A stretch of 64,000 bases of DNA. It comes from Perognathus longimembris pacificus. Taxonomy: Eukaryota > Chordata > Mammalia > Rodentia > Heteromyidae. This document shows positions 12,721 to 22,649 of the stretch, piece after piece. Made by a program: the position numbers and the translations under genes. The DNA lies in NCBI RefSeq assembly GCF_023159225.1, contig NC_063171.1:8791886-8855885 (forward strand), read 5' to 3'. The notes below the pieces were generated by a model that worked only from the letters and a program-made list of their open reading frames with translations, had not been told where the DNA came from and did not search any database. Every line of letters starts with the position of its first letter. Within the stretch, counting starts at the first letter, position 1.

Positions 12721-13226
12721 TGTTGGGATCCATCTTCCCCCTTGATGGAAGGGGCTTGATGAACCTCCCCCAGCTCTGGGGAATGCGGCCCTGCTACCCC
12801 CTCTGGATTGGAATCCAGAGAAACTGGTTGGGCAAACAGCCCCCAACCTTCTAGCCAGCCCGGCGCCTACCAACCCGCCCTGGTTCGGCGCGCTCGAGTG
12901 ACGTTAGCCCTTGGGGGTCAGGTGATACCTTTCAGCCTATCGACATCCTGGCCAAACCCCTCCCTCGGAATCATCTCCCCTTGTCCTTGTCTCAATAAAG
13001 TTAGTTCGCTCTAAGAGGCCGGCCCCGTTGCATATGTACGCCAGACTTCTAGCGTAAGGAGGCGAGCACATATCTGCGGCAGACCACGTGTGTGCCAGGT
13101 CTGAGCTATCTCCACCATTCCACTCTAGCTTATTTGAAGGTCTAATGACTAGGGGAGAAGGCGTGAAAGGGAGAGTGGAAAGGAAAAAGTAAGAGTCTGA
13201 GCCGGGAGGGGCAAAAAACCCCAACA
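12721..13226 (+). mobile_element. Solo LTR of an endogenous retrovirus (5-bp duplication)
   Basis: A 506-bp block starts TGTTGGGATCC and ends AACCCCAACA, so it has the TG...CA ends and the short inverted repeat TGTTGGG/CCCAACA of an LTR. It is flanked by GAAAC at 12716-12720 and again at 13227-13231. AATAAA lies at 12994-12999. The stretch 12858-12905 keeps several CpGs, unlike the surrounding intron, which suggests a fairly recent insertion. No second LTR or internal region is present, so it is a solo LTR left by recombination. It lies in the sense direction of FMN2. The family is not identified; the CAATAAAGTTAG context is in the style of class I (gammaretrovirus-like) LTRs. Confidence 0.88.
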
Positions 13227-13379
13227 GAAACCATCAGAGGTTTCCATAGCTTAAGCTCATAATTGACTGTTGTTCCAGGATACATTTTTTGAAGGCTAGT
13301 AATAAAATCCATGTGATTTCAGTGGGAAAAAAAGGCAGAAAAAAAGAACAGATTTTATTTTATAAAAATTAATTGTGCA

Positions 13380-13615
13380 AACTGGGTGCAGGTGGCCCTC
13401 ACCTGTAATTCTAGCTACTTGAGAGGCTGAGATCTGCGGATAGTAGTTTGAAGCCAGCCCAGGCAGGAAAGTCCATGAGACTATTTTTTTGAATTAACCA
13501 CAGGAAAACTGGAAGTAGAACTGTATCACAAAGTGGTAGACTGTTATCCTTGAGCAAAACAGCTCAGAGTCAGTACGTAGGCCCTGAGTTCAAGCCCCAT
13601 GACTGACAAAAAAAT
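13380..13615 (+). mobile_element. Older dimeric SINE
   Basis: Near-complete: CTGGGTGCAGGTGGCCCTCA, the linker GAATTAACCACAGGAAAAC, the Geo-like half and a short A tail after GCCCCATGACTGAC. It lies 153 bp downstream of the solo LTR. Confidence 0.78.
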
Positions 13616-13669
13616 TGTACAAAGTTGTACATGGGTACAATTTTCTGGATTCTCTCAGGGTATACATTA

Positions 13670-13671
<2 letters not shown>

Positions 13672-13721
<50 letters not shown>
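13672..13721. repeat. (TG)n microsatellite
   Basis: 25 uninterrupted TG units, 57 bp after the end of the sense dimeric SINE at 13380-13615. Confidence 0.97.
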
Positions 13722-13722
<1 letters not shown>

Positions 13723-13729
13723 GTGCATG

Positions 13730-15110
13730 GTAATGATGATGAGATGGGTCTTTCATAGATAAAGATAGTGTGATCTCTGCCATGACAGCTAAGGCTCCTG
13801 GGCCTGCATTTCTACAAAATGATAGGTGGAAGTTGTGTTTGAAGGACATGAAAACTGAGACTTTTATTTGCTTCTAGGAAGGGATGGGAGGAGAAAAAGA
13901 ACAACTATGCCTCTCCTTCCTTTGTTGTTACATAGTTAGAAATTCATACATACAGTTTTTTATATAGTTAACATTTATAGGCATCCAAGCTACACATGAT
14001 GATTCTGTTGATTTTTGAGGCTTTCTTAAGTTTGCTGTAGTCTGCTAGGGTATGTGCTATCCAGGTACTGTTGCAGCCATTAGCTCATCTTATGCATTTT
14101 CCCCTTACAAACTGGGCTGGATCAGTCTGTATCCTGATGGGCCTCCCTACCTGGTATCCCTGTGCCAGCAGCAGGTAGCCTCCACACAGGCCCTTCCATG
14201 AAGGTACTGTGGCCTACTGGTGTGCACTGTTCATTGAACACAGAGGGTTTTAACAAGTTACTTGCTATTGTTTTTACAACATAAGTCAGTCCATGTGAAT
14301 GTAAATAGGAAGAAAGATGGAAGTTTGTATAGTTGAGCACTTTACTCATGCTTATTGAGTTATATTTGTTAACTCATTGACACGTTGTTGTATACCAACT
14401 GGTACTTTGACCAAGGAGTAGAGTAAGGAGAGGAAAAATGAGAATACCTTGAAGTGTGTACCTGTGTAACTAGTGGGGAGGGTATGTTGGAGAAGTCGAA
14501 GGGAGTGCTCTAGTTTCTAGTCCAAGTCAGCCTATTTGTACAGTTCAGAAATAAAGCTGGGTTTAGAAGTCTTCAGACTATCCCATTCTCTCCACTTCTT
14601 TATTATTGTTATTGTATTATTATTATAGTAGTAGTAGTAGTAGTGGCAGTGGCAGTGGTAGTAGTGGTGGTGGTAGTAATAGTAGTAATAGTAGTACTAT
14701 TTTCAGACTTTTTGTTTCCAAAATATCTCAAGTTGGCTTAGAACTTAACTGTTTCATTTAAGCTGTGTTTGGGCTTTCAATATTTCAGCTTTAGTCTTCT
14801 GAGTGCTGGGATTTCCACACTGGGTCTCTGACTAAATTCTTAACCATCATATCTTGAAAGAGAAACAGTAGTGCATGTTTCTATCTTCTTACCTTGACTG
14901 CTCAAATGATAGTCCTAGGGCAGAAAGGGAGTTTGGCATGATCTAGCTATATTGCAGGTCTTAGAGAAAACAAAAACTTCATTCTCCCAGGAGATGATTT
15001 AACTTTTTAATAAGCTAGATTCATGTCTTTTGGTTTTTCAAAATCAAGAATATCTCTTAACTTTTCAGTCTTGATTATTTTATAAAGTATTTATGAATGT
15101 TAAAAAGGCA
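13730..15110. other. Unique intronic sequence
   Basis: No exon or complete repeat seen apart from the trinucleotide tract at 14601-14697. Confidence 0.55.
14601..14697. repeat. (TAT)/(TAG)/(TGG) trinucleotide tract
   Basis: A compound trinucleotide repeat that shifts from ATT to TAG to GGC/GGT units, all in the same register. Confidence 0.9.
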
Positions 15111-15269
15111 GTAATAAGGTTTAAACTCAGGGCCTTGCACATGCTAGGCAGGTAGGCACTATACTGTTTGAGCCATTTTTATTCTGACTATGAATGTGCA
15201 TATATGTATATGTATGCATGCATGCATATATATATGTATATATGAATGTATGTATTTACTTGTTTGGTT

Positions 15270-15515
15270 GTACTGGGGTTTAAACTAAGAGAGTTATGCT
15301 TACTCCAATATTTGCTTGCTCAACTGGTGCCCTACCACTTGAAGCACACCACCAGCCTTGTGTTTTACTTTTTTTTTTTGGTTGTTGCTGTTTTGTTTTC
15401 TGGAAGTGAAATCTTGCAAACTTTTCTGCCCAGGATAATTTTGAACTGTGACCCTTTTGGTCTCAGCCTCCTGAGTTGCTAGGACTACAGTTATGAGCCA
15501 TTGGCACCTGGCTTG
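15270..15515 (-). mobile_element. Older dimeric SINE, diverged
   Basis: On the + strand the complement reads CCCAGGATAATTTTGAACTG, then CAGCCTCCTGAGTTGCTAGG and ACAGTTATGAGCCA, typical of the left half of the dimeric SINE in antisense. A second, still weaker antisense copy follows at about 15520-15750. Confidence 0.65.
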
Positions 15516-15839
15516 CTTTGGTTATTTTGGAGATAAGATCTTGCTTTTTGCTCAAGTTAGCCTGAACTGTAACTCTCCTATGTATGTGGATTCTACTCTT
15601 AGCTGGAGTGACAAGTGAATGGCAGCACATCCAGCTTTTCTGCTGAGCTGGGATCTTTCACACTTTGTGCTTGAGTTGGCCTTGGATCCTTGATCTTTCT
15701 AATCTCAGACTCCCAAGTAGGGTTACAAGAGGGAGCCGCTGCACCAGGATTGTTAAGTCTTTTTTCTCTCTTATTTTTCTTTTTAGTTAGTGCTGGGTAT
15801 GGAACTAAATTTTGTGTACCCAAATCAGAGATTGGTAAT

Positions 15840-16630
15840 GCTCCAAGGAGGAGGTCTTCAAAATAAAAGAAGTCTCTATGTGACCCTTAGGTACCAAGTT
15901 TTTTATGTTGTTACAAAAAAGAACTTGAGGCCACATTGAGGCAGAGATCAAGAAAGGTTATTAGTAAAACAAAGTGAAGATAGAGAGTGCAGGGCCTAGA
16001 TATTGACAGAAACACATCTGAAAACAAAAAGGTACAATGAGTGTTTTAATATCCTAACTATTTTTAATGAAATGAAAAATAGATTGGAGTTGCACTGAAA
16101 TTCACCATAAGAAGAGCATTTCCCTTGGTTTCAGAATCTCTCACGTTTGTCATCTTTGAAGTTGCACTTTTAAGAGTTGGGTCGTGAAACCTCATGCTTA
16201 GTCTGTTAAACTTGGATCACTGATGTCACATGCTTCTATTAATACAAGTGTCTACTGTGAGATGAATATTTTTTAGTAGATAGTAAGAAGTCAATATTTG
16301 AGAATATGCGTCTCTTTTTAGATTTTTTTTCTTTACCAAGTTCTAGAACGTGCTTGTCAGCTGAGCATACTGGCAAGGTTAGAGGGCGAGGGCTGTTCTG
16401 TTTTCCTCTTACTAAATGTTGCAGTTTATGAGAGATTGCAAGGGTTAGAACAAAGGTAATATACTTCTATACTTTTGGTCAAGTTATTCATTAATATAGT
16501 ATTTGTTTTGAGTTCCTGGCTGCTTTTTCCCATGCCTCATTTTCCCCAAGTTGTCCTGCCTCATTTGCACATATTAAAACACATGCTGTCACTGAACTAC
16601 ACCCTCTACCCTTCTATCCTCCTCCTCCTC
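15840..16630. other. Unassigned intronic sequence
   Basis: No coding signal. The stretch 15840-16330 is moderately GC-balanced and could be an old LTR or DNA transposon remnant, but I see no ends. A (TCC)n run is at 16615-16637. Confidence 0.4.
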
Positions 16631-16634
16631 CTCC

Positions 16635-16801
16635 TCCGCCTGGGTATTGTCCCTGAGCTCTTCAGCTCAAGCCTAACCCTCTACTGCTTGAGCCAGAGCA
16701 CCACTTCCAGTTTTCTGGTAGTGAATTGGAGATATAAGTCTCACGGGCTTTCCTGCCTGGGCTGGCTTTGAACCACAATCGTCAGATTTCAGCCTCCTGA
16801 G
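16635..16801 (-). mobile_element. Older dimeric SINE, first part (split by the LTR element)
   Basis: Antisense copy ending at CAGCCTCCTGAG. It resumes after the LTR element at 19582 with TTGAGTAGCTAGGATTACAG. This proves the LTR element landed in an existing SINE. Confidence 0.85.
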
Positions 16802-16981
16802 TGTAAGGTCCTCTCCCTGAGGGCTACAGGCAGATGCCCCCACCTCATTAAGTCTCCACCCAGTTACCTGGGTAACCTGCAGACCTGGGGCAGTTACCTC
16901 CCCTTTCCCTGAGGTCACATCCTAATCCACCTGGCCACACCCCTTGCCCCTGCCCTAGATATAAGGCAGGGCTGGGTGGGG

Positions 16982-17077
16982 GTCTCCTCTCTTCTCTGTC
17001 TTCTCTCCCATCTCTCCCTTCTCTCTCTTCTCTACTCTCCCTTCTCTCCCTTCTCTCCCTCTCTCTCCCTTCTCTCC
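16982..17077. repeat. CT-rich expansion in the 5' LTR
   Basis: An imperfect tract of CTTCTCTCC/CCATCTCTC units, pyrimidine-only over long runs. The 3' LTR has only a short CT block at the same place (19449-19470), so it expanded after insertion or contracted in the 3' copy. Confidence 0.85.
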
Positions 17078-17176
17078 GGCCATAGATCATCTCGGCCACA
17101 GGCCAGCAGTTCGGTAATAAACTTTCTCTCCTGCCTGAATACCGCGTGGCATTCTCCTTTACCGGCTACCTACTTT

Positions 17177-17371
17177 TTTTTTTTTTTTTTGGCCAGTCCT
17201 GGGGCTTAGACTCAGGGCCTGGCTTCTTTTTGCTCAAGGCTAACACTCTGCCACTTGAGACACAGCGCCACTTCTGGCTGTTTTCTGTATATGTGGTGCT
17301 GGGGAATTGAACCCAGGGCCTCATATATACGAGGCAAGCACTCTTGCCACTAGGCCATATCCCCAGCCCCA
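17177..17371 (-). mobile_element. IDL-Geo SINE inside the 5' LTR
   Basis: A minus-strand copy lacking part of the GCACTGTCCCTGG segment. The duplication ACYGGCTACCTACTTT (17161-17176 and 17372-17387) is LTR sequence, and the 3' LTR has the empty site at about 19553-19570. So the SINE is younger than the LTR element. Confidence 0.93.
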
Positions 17372-17403
17372 ACTGGCTACCTACTTTAAAAACCTAACAT
17401 ATA

Positions 17404-17421
17404 TGGTGCCGTGACTCAGAT
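17404..17421 (+). other. Retroviral primer-binding site, tRNA-His type
   Basis: The sequence TGGTGCCGTGACTCAGAT starts 4 nt after the end of the 5' LTR. It is complementary to the 3' end of tRNA-His (CCA included) with one mismatch (A for G at the 15th base). This is the diagnostic primer site of HERV-H-type class I elements. Confidence 0.85.
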
Positions 17422-19264
17422 GGGGCTTAAGAGTCAGGACAGGCAGAATTCCCCTCTATTTTTCTTCTTTCTCTGGGAGTATCCCAAGTCCTGACAGCCC
17501 TTTTTCCGCGAACCGAACTGCTGCGAGTCACCACGCGGCACTTTTCACTAATACCATTGCTGGCCTCCACATCCACCTCCACCTCCACACCACTTGTCTA
17601 CCCTGGTGAGTGAAACTGCTGCTGCTCCGGTTCTCTGCTGCTCCGTCCGCCGCCTCTGCCTGGTAAGCTCTCATCCACTCACCAGGCACCTCCCTCCCGT
17701 GCTTTTTGGGTTTTGCATCACAGTCACACCCAAGCCAGGACACTGCTAGCACGCCTCTTGACAGTGCAATGAGGCCTGCTTGAAATATTCAAACAGATAA
17801 AGTTTTTGCCACTGCAATGGTAAATGGTCAGAAGTCACTTATATTCAGGCTCTCTTTCTCTCTTTTCCTCTCTTTCTCTTCCTTTTTCTGCCTCTCTCAT
17901 TGGCCTGCTTACTTGCTTACTTTATAAAAACTCCAAGTCATACCATCCTGATAACGTGCCTTGCTCACAAAACTGGCTCTTTTCACAGACCTCCGATGCT
18001 GAGGCTTGACCACCAATGTGCTTTGTCAGCAAAGATATCTAAAAGTTCTTTTCTCTAGCATTGACCACGTGGTGGATATTGGGTTTAACAGGCACCAGCT
18101 CAGGTGCCATTATGCCTTGCTACCTGTTCTCTGTTAGTGTGTTTGTGTCCTCCTGCCACCCCCCTCAACATGGCATCCCACTGGAGTTTATTAAAATATG
18201 GTTTCTCCATTTTATAATCTGAAAATTGTTGTTTGCTAGAAAAATTGTTTTTCTAACCGACCACATGGTTTTAAAATATTGGGCAAAAAAAAAAGTCATT
18301 TACTATTGGAGTTCCAAAAGAGTCTACTGCTGAAATTCATTTTTGCATGCTGTAAAACCTCTGTGCACAGTGTGTATGTCTGTGTAAATGTCATTTGTTA
18401 GTATGCCCATCTAGCTATATATCTGTGCTAAAACTCATCACATCTACTGAGTTTTGTCATTGCAGAATTCTGGCAAGTATTTGGTCAATTCTTGACAAGG
18501 TACAGGTAAGCTCTAGTCCCCTTGGTCTCCTTGTTGTTTTAATTGGAAATAAAAAAGAGCTTTTGTGGCAAAGACGCCTTGGATTGCAGTTCGAAGGCAG
18601 CCCAGGCAGAAAATCTCTCAAACTCCATCTCCCAACTAACCAGCGAAGAGCTAGGCTGGAAGCATGGCTGAAGAGACTTATCTCTTACCAGCCAAATGCT
18701 GGAAGTGAAGCTCAAGTGGTAGAGTGCTAGCCTCGAACAGAAGTGCTCAGGGACAGTGCCCAGGCCCTGAGTTCAAATCTTGTGAATGCCAATGGAGGCA
18801 AGCCATCCCAGCAACAAGCACCTAGACCACTGGGACTCAGCCAGTTCTGGGAACAAGTATCATGGAGTGGAGTAAGAGGAAAATGATCGCATCCAAAATG
18901 GAGTCACTTTGTCTCACCCTTTCAAAATTAATCAGAGCTGGGGGGTCAAGAGATAGTAGCTTGTCCATCTAACGTCCATACCTGAGTATAAGAACTAGCC
19001 AAGTCACCCCAATTTTTAATTTTGTGCCCTAAGCCCTTCCTTTTGCCTTAATTTTTTTTTTTTTTTTTTGCCCAGCCCCTGCCTCATGAGACTTCTTCCA
19101 GGCTTCATTCAAGGACTGGCATCTACCACCAAGGAACCCTGCTGCTTGCCTTCTCCAGGAGGGGCCACATTTCTGCCTTTTACCCCTAATACCGATGCCC
19201 CTTGCCAGCAGGAAGCAGCCAGAGAGAGTCTTCGCCCTTTTTCATAACTATTAAAAGGCTAGAA
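17422..19264 (+). mobile_element. Non-coding internal region of the tRNA-His-primed element
   Basis: About 1.84 kb with no reading frame resembling gag, protease, reverse transcriptase or envelope. The first few hundred bases are C-rich and contain CpGs (17505-17665). An older dimeric SINE lies within it at about 18575-18785, and an A-poor, T-rich run at 19051-19069. No clear polypurine tract precedes the 3' LTR; the last bases are CTATTAAAAGGCTAGAA. Confidence 0.7.
18575..18785 (+). mobile_element. Older dimeric SINE inside the LTR element interior
   Basis: GGATTGCAGTTCGAAGGCAG, the linker CTCCCAACTAACCAG and a Geo-like half (GAAGCTCAAGTGGTAGAGTG) are visible. The start is truncated. It must postdate the LTR element unless it was carried by it. 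Confidence 0.7.
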
Positions 19265-19581
19265 TGTTAGGTCCTCTCCCTGAGGGCTCCATGTAGATAA
19301 CCCCACCTCATTAAGTCTCCACCCAGTTACCTGGGTAACCTGCAGACCTGGAGGCAGTTACCTCCCCTTTTCCTGAGGTCACATCTTAATCCACCTGGCC
19401 ACACTCCTTTCCCCTACCCTAGATATAAGGCAGGGCTGGGTGGGGGTCGCTCTCTCTCTCCCTTCTCTCCAGCCATGGATCATCTTGGCCACGGGCCATC
19501 AGTTAGGTAATAAACTTTCTCTCCTGCCTGAATACCGCGTGGCATTCTCCTTTACCAGCTACCTACTTTAAAAACCTAACA
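19265..19581 (+). mobile_element. 3' LTR of the tRNA-His-primed element
   Basis: This 317-bp copy starts TGTTAGGTCC and ends AAACCTAACA, a 7-bp inverted repeat. A TATA-like GATATAAGG lies near 19421-19429 and AATAAA at 19509-19514, followed by the same R/U5 sequence as the 5' LTR. It lacks the SINE and most of the CT expansion, so it is closer to the original LTR form. Confidence 0.9.
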
Positions 19582-19630
19582 TTGAGTAGCTAGGATTACA
19601 GGCATAAGCCCCAAGTACCTGGCTTGCTTT
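19582..19630 (-). mobile_element. Older dimeric SINE, second part (split by the LTR element)
   Basis: This is the 5' end of the SINE that begins at 16635 (GTAGCTAGGATTACAGGCAT). It is followed by a (GTT)n tract at 19630-19667. Confidence 0.83.
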
Positions 19631-19789
19631 TTGTTGTTGTTGTTGTTGTTGTTATTGTTGTTGTTTTGTTTTATTTAAGGCAGTATTTTCAGTCTCTGAA
19701 GTAAGAAGGGCATAGTTGCACATGTCTTTACACGCTTGCAGCAAAATATGTGCAGTTCTTTTTACTCAATAAATTTTGTTTATCTTAAG

Positions 19790-19915
19790 ACAAAGACTTT
19801 GTAGGTGTCTTTGAACTTTCTCTGTAACCCACCATGTTCTCAAACTCGTAGTCTTACTACTTAATTGTCTAAAGTGCTGGGATTACAGAAATACAGGGAT
19901 TACAGAAATGGAAAA
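19790..19915 (-). mobile_element. B1-like SINE fragment
   Basis: Antisense B1 block: GTTCTCAAACTCGTAGTC and AAAGTGCTGGGATTACAG. A GGGATTACAGAAAT segment is repeated at the head (19880-19909). Confidence 0.6.
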
Positions 19916-20349
19916 TCATTGTCTTCTTAATAAATTCATTGAGTAAACCATTTCAGCATTGGAAAGAGCAGTTTTGGCAGAGAGGAAAATATATAAAAAA
20001 TTAGTGAAGGGTAGAAATTTCAATGTGAAGACTGAGCAGTGTTGTATTTTTAAAAACAGTTTTGTTATCTTTAAGTAGTTCTACAAAGGAGTGGCTATTC
20101 AACAAAGCAGCTGATGAAATGCAGTCTGCAGGCAAGTAGGGTAGAGGATTAGACCAACACAAACTGTGGCTTTGCAAGGCAGCATGATAGGGAGAAAGAG
20201 GAAGAAAGACTACACAATTTTCCAGATTTTATTATAATTCTAGAATGTGGGCTTTAAGTAGCAAGGGAAGGAAGATAAGGTATAGCATGAGAGATGGATT
20301 GTGTGACAGGAGTGGTGACTAGTTCAAAGTCAACGGTGCTGAAGATGCT

Positions 20350-20475
20350 TGGTTCAAGCCGGAAGTGGTGCTGTGACTCAAGTGGTAGAGTGCTAACCTT
20401 AAGCAAAAAGGAGCCAGGGACAGTGCTGAGGCCCTGAGTTCAAGCCCCAGGACTGGCCAAAAAAAAAACAAAAAG
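20350..20475 (+). mobile_element. Partial SINE, right (Geo) monomer only
   Basis: The block from GCCGGAAGTGGTGCTGTGAC to GACTGGCCAAAAAAAAAACA corresponds to the second monomer and tail, without the ID-like half. It is a 5'-truncated insertion. Confidence 0.85.
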
Positions 20476-20639
20476 GCTCAGTTCAAGGTCCATGTGGTAA
20501 ATTCAGCTTTAGTTCATAAGCTTAAAGGATACAAGTTAGTGATCAGGGATGAGATATTTTCTCTAGGCATCTGTGCACAAACTTAACATACGATTTAAAA
20601 AGTAGTCATCTCCTTTTTGCCAGAAATGCCTTGAACAAA

Positions 20640-21130
20640 AATTGAAATGGGGTTTTCATTCCACCAGGAGGTGGCAGGCCACACCTAACTCAAGGACCAT
20701 GTTCCACCAAGAGAATGAAGGTGTACTAGAGGCGAAAGTAGAGTGACTGGAAGTGCTATTTTGGAAGGGCCCTTGAGATTTCTCTCAGTGGAAGTGACAG
20801 TTGAGCTGAGGTCTGAATAAAACAAAGGAATAAATGAGTCATTGGGTATCTGGGGAAGAGTATGCTAGTGAAAAAGCCAGAGAGAAAAATGAACAGAGAA
20901 TATCCTAGCAAGTAGGGAAAGCTAATGAGGTAAAGAAGTGGGAAGGATGGAAAAGCGTGAAAGGTGGGAAGGGGCTCAAAGAGGAGTTTGTGTTTTGGCT
21001 AAAAGGTGATAAGAAGAAACGAGGGGAGGCCATAGAATTCCTGATGCTGGTCAACTGGAAGGTTTGAATGAGAATGAGTCATCTTTGAAGGACTAAAGGA
21101 AATGCTGGTTGGCAGCTGGGGATCAAATTT
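20640..21130 (+). repeat. Possible ancient interspersed repeat
   Basis: Phrases such as GTGACAGTTGAGCTGAGGTC, AGCAAGTAGGGAAAGC and GGCTAAAAGGTGATAAG resemble a widely dispersed old mammalian repeat that I cannot name with certainty. No terminal repeats or coding content are visible. Confidence 0.35.
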
Positions 21131-21539
21131 TCAGATAAAATCTTTATCTATATATTGGTTTTTTCTTTTCATGTCTAAAACACAAATGATTTCTGAGGTG
21201 TAAGTGCAAAGTGGGACAGTAAGTCACAAGTTGACAAGTGTGCTCTGTGAATGGTGGCGCTAGAGAGAACAGAAACAGTGAATGGCAGAGGGAAAAGCGA
21301 GGCATAGTGGGCTACCTAGGTATGAACTTTCAAAGCAGCAAATAGTTCTGAAGGAGGATAGCCATCTGTAAGTATTTGGATGCATCAAGAAAGCTACCTA
21401 CCCATGATCTGTCCCATAAAAATGTGGGATTGAAATAAAAGGGCTTCATGCTAGAGGGCTTCAGGAGAAATAGATTTTCAAGGGACAATTGAGTTACTTT
21501 TCATACAAAGCAGTTAAGTTCTCCATAGGGGTTGAGTAG

Positions 21540-21620
21540 GGCTGGTGGAATAGCTCAATGGTAGAGTGTCTGACTAACAAATGCAAGACCCTGAGTTCAA
21601 ACCTCTTACTGAAAATAATG
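21540..21620 (+). mobile_element. ID-like SINE
   Basis: Sense copy: GGCTGGTGGAATAGCTCAAT, GGTAGAGTGTCTGACTAAC, CCTGAGTTCAAACCTC. The tRNA-like A and B boxes are still recognisable. Confidence 0.65.
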
Positions 21621-22447
21621 TTCAGGTAGGGCTCTCAGTGAGGAGCCTGTGCTTTCTCAGGGACTGTAGCTGGAGATATTTTTGAAAGTTACAACTTCTA
21701 GTGGGGTGGTTATACTACATGTCTAGTGGTAGTGACCAGGGCTGCTGGTACTAATGCAGAACAGACACCTCAACCACATAGAATTAACTGATTCAGAACA
21801 GTAGTGTCATGGTAGAGAAATCCTGGGTGAAAGACTTAGGGGTATTTTCTTATAGAACTGTAGTTCCAATAAGTTTTACCTTCATCTCTTCCAAATTGTT
21901 TATTAATCCTTTGATGCTTGATGTACACAAGTACATTTACTTTTTTGAATTTACACATACACAGATCCTGTTTTTCCTTATTTTTCATTGTCTAGTATTT
22001 CCAGTGTAGGGAATAATATGTTAATTTTAGATCTGTTATTAAGTCCTTTCATAATATATGAACAATGGATCTATTGTTATGATTATTAATACTAGAGAAT
22101 TGTGGGATGTGGTTTCCTAGTTCTAGAAAGGCATAAGCAAACTCCAAACTCCAAAACCTAAATGCAGTGTTTATGACTAGGTCTGCTTTATAGACAGAAA
22201 TAGGAAGAGGTTTGAAAGCAATATGTTTACTATCTTGGTAGAACTGAACATTTGTGTTTGAGATTTAGAGCCTGGAATATAATAGTGGGAAGATACTTGT
22301 CTAGTAATGTAAGAGCCTTGGTTTAGACTCCCAGGACTGCAAAGCAAATAACAACAAAAAAATACATTTCTTATAACAAAATTATAAGTCACAGTTGGTT
22401 TTGTATAGCTCCAAGCTAAGCATGGTTCTTATATTTTTCTTCGTGCA

Positions 22448-22645
22448 GGTTCTGGGGTTTACACTTGCTCAGCTTTTTCCTCTCATAGTTAACTACTACT
22501 TGAGCAACACCTCCATTTCTGGCTTTTTGCAGCTTATTTGGAGTAAGAGTCTTGCAGATTAATAATCTATTCTGGGTGGCTCCAAACTTTGATGCACAAA
22601 TCTCAGCCTCCTGAATAGCTAGGATTATAGGCATGAACCACCCTT
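22448..22645 (-). mobile_element. Older dimeric SINE, diverged
   Basis: Antisense copy ending CAGCCTCCTGAATAGCTAGG ATTATAGGCATGAACCACC. The right half is strongly altered. Confidence 0.68.
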
Positions 22646-22649
22646 ATCT

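Larger units (their letters stand above)
16802..17399 (+). mobile_element. 5' LTR of the tRNA-His-primed element
   Basis: It starts TGTAAGGTCC and ends AAACCTAACA. A TATA-like GATATAAGG lies near 16957-16965 and AATAAA at 17116-17121. Compared with the 3' LTR it is longer because of a CT-rich expansion (about 16982-17077) and an IDL-Geo SINE inserted at 17177-17371. Elsewhere the two LTRs align well with scattered substitutions, so the insertion is not recent. Confidence 0.88.
16802..19581 (+). mobile_element. Short LTR retrovirus-like element with tRNA-His primer-binding site
   Basis: Two related LTRs (16802-17399 and 19265-19581) flank an internal region of 1,865 bp. The flanks CTGAG (16797-16801) and TTGAG (19582-19586) look like a target-site duplication of 4-5 bp. 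The host sequence is an older SINE that rejoins cleanly when the element is removed. The primer-binding site at 17404-17421 matches the 3' end of tRNA-His at 17 of 18 positions, as in human HERV-H. I saw no gag, pol or env reading frame, so it is either a non-autonomous family or a copy with most of its coding part deleted. It lies in the sense direction in an FMN2 intron. Confidence 0.9.

Noticed and set aside
12800..13100. CpG island promoter of a host gene
   Set aside because: The CpGs are confined to a 506-bp block with LTR ends and a target-site duplication, so they belong to the retroviral LTR.
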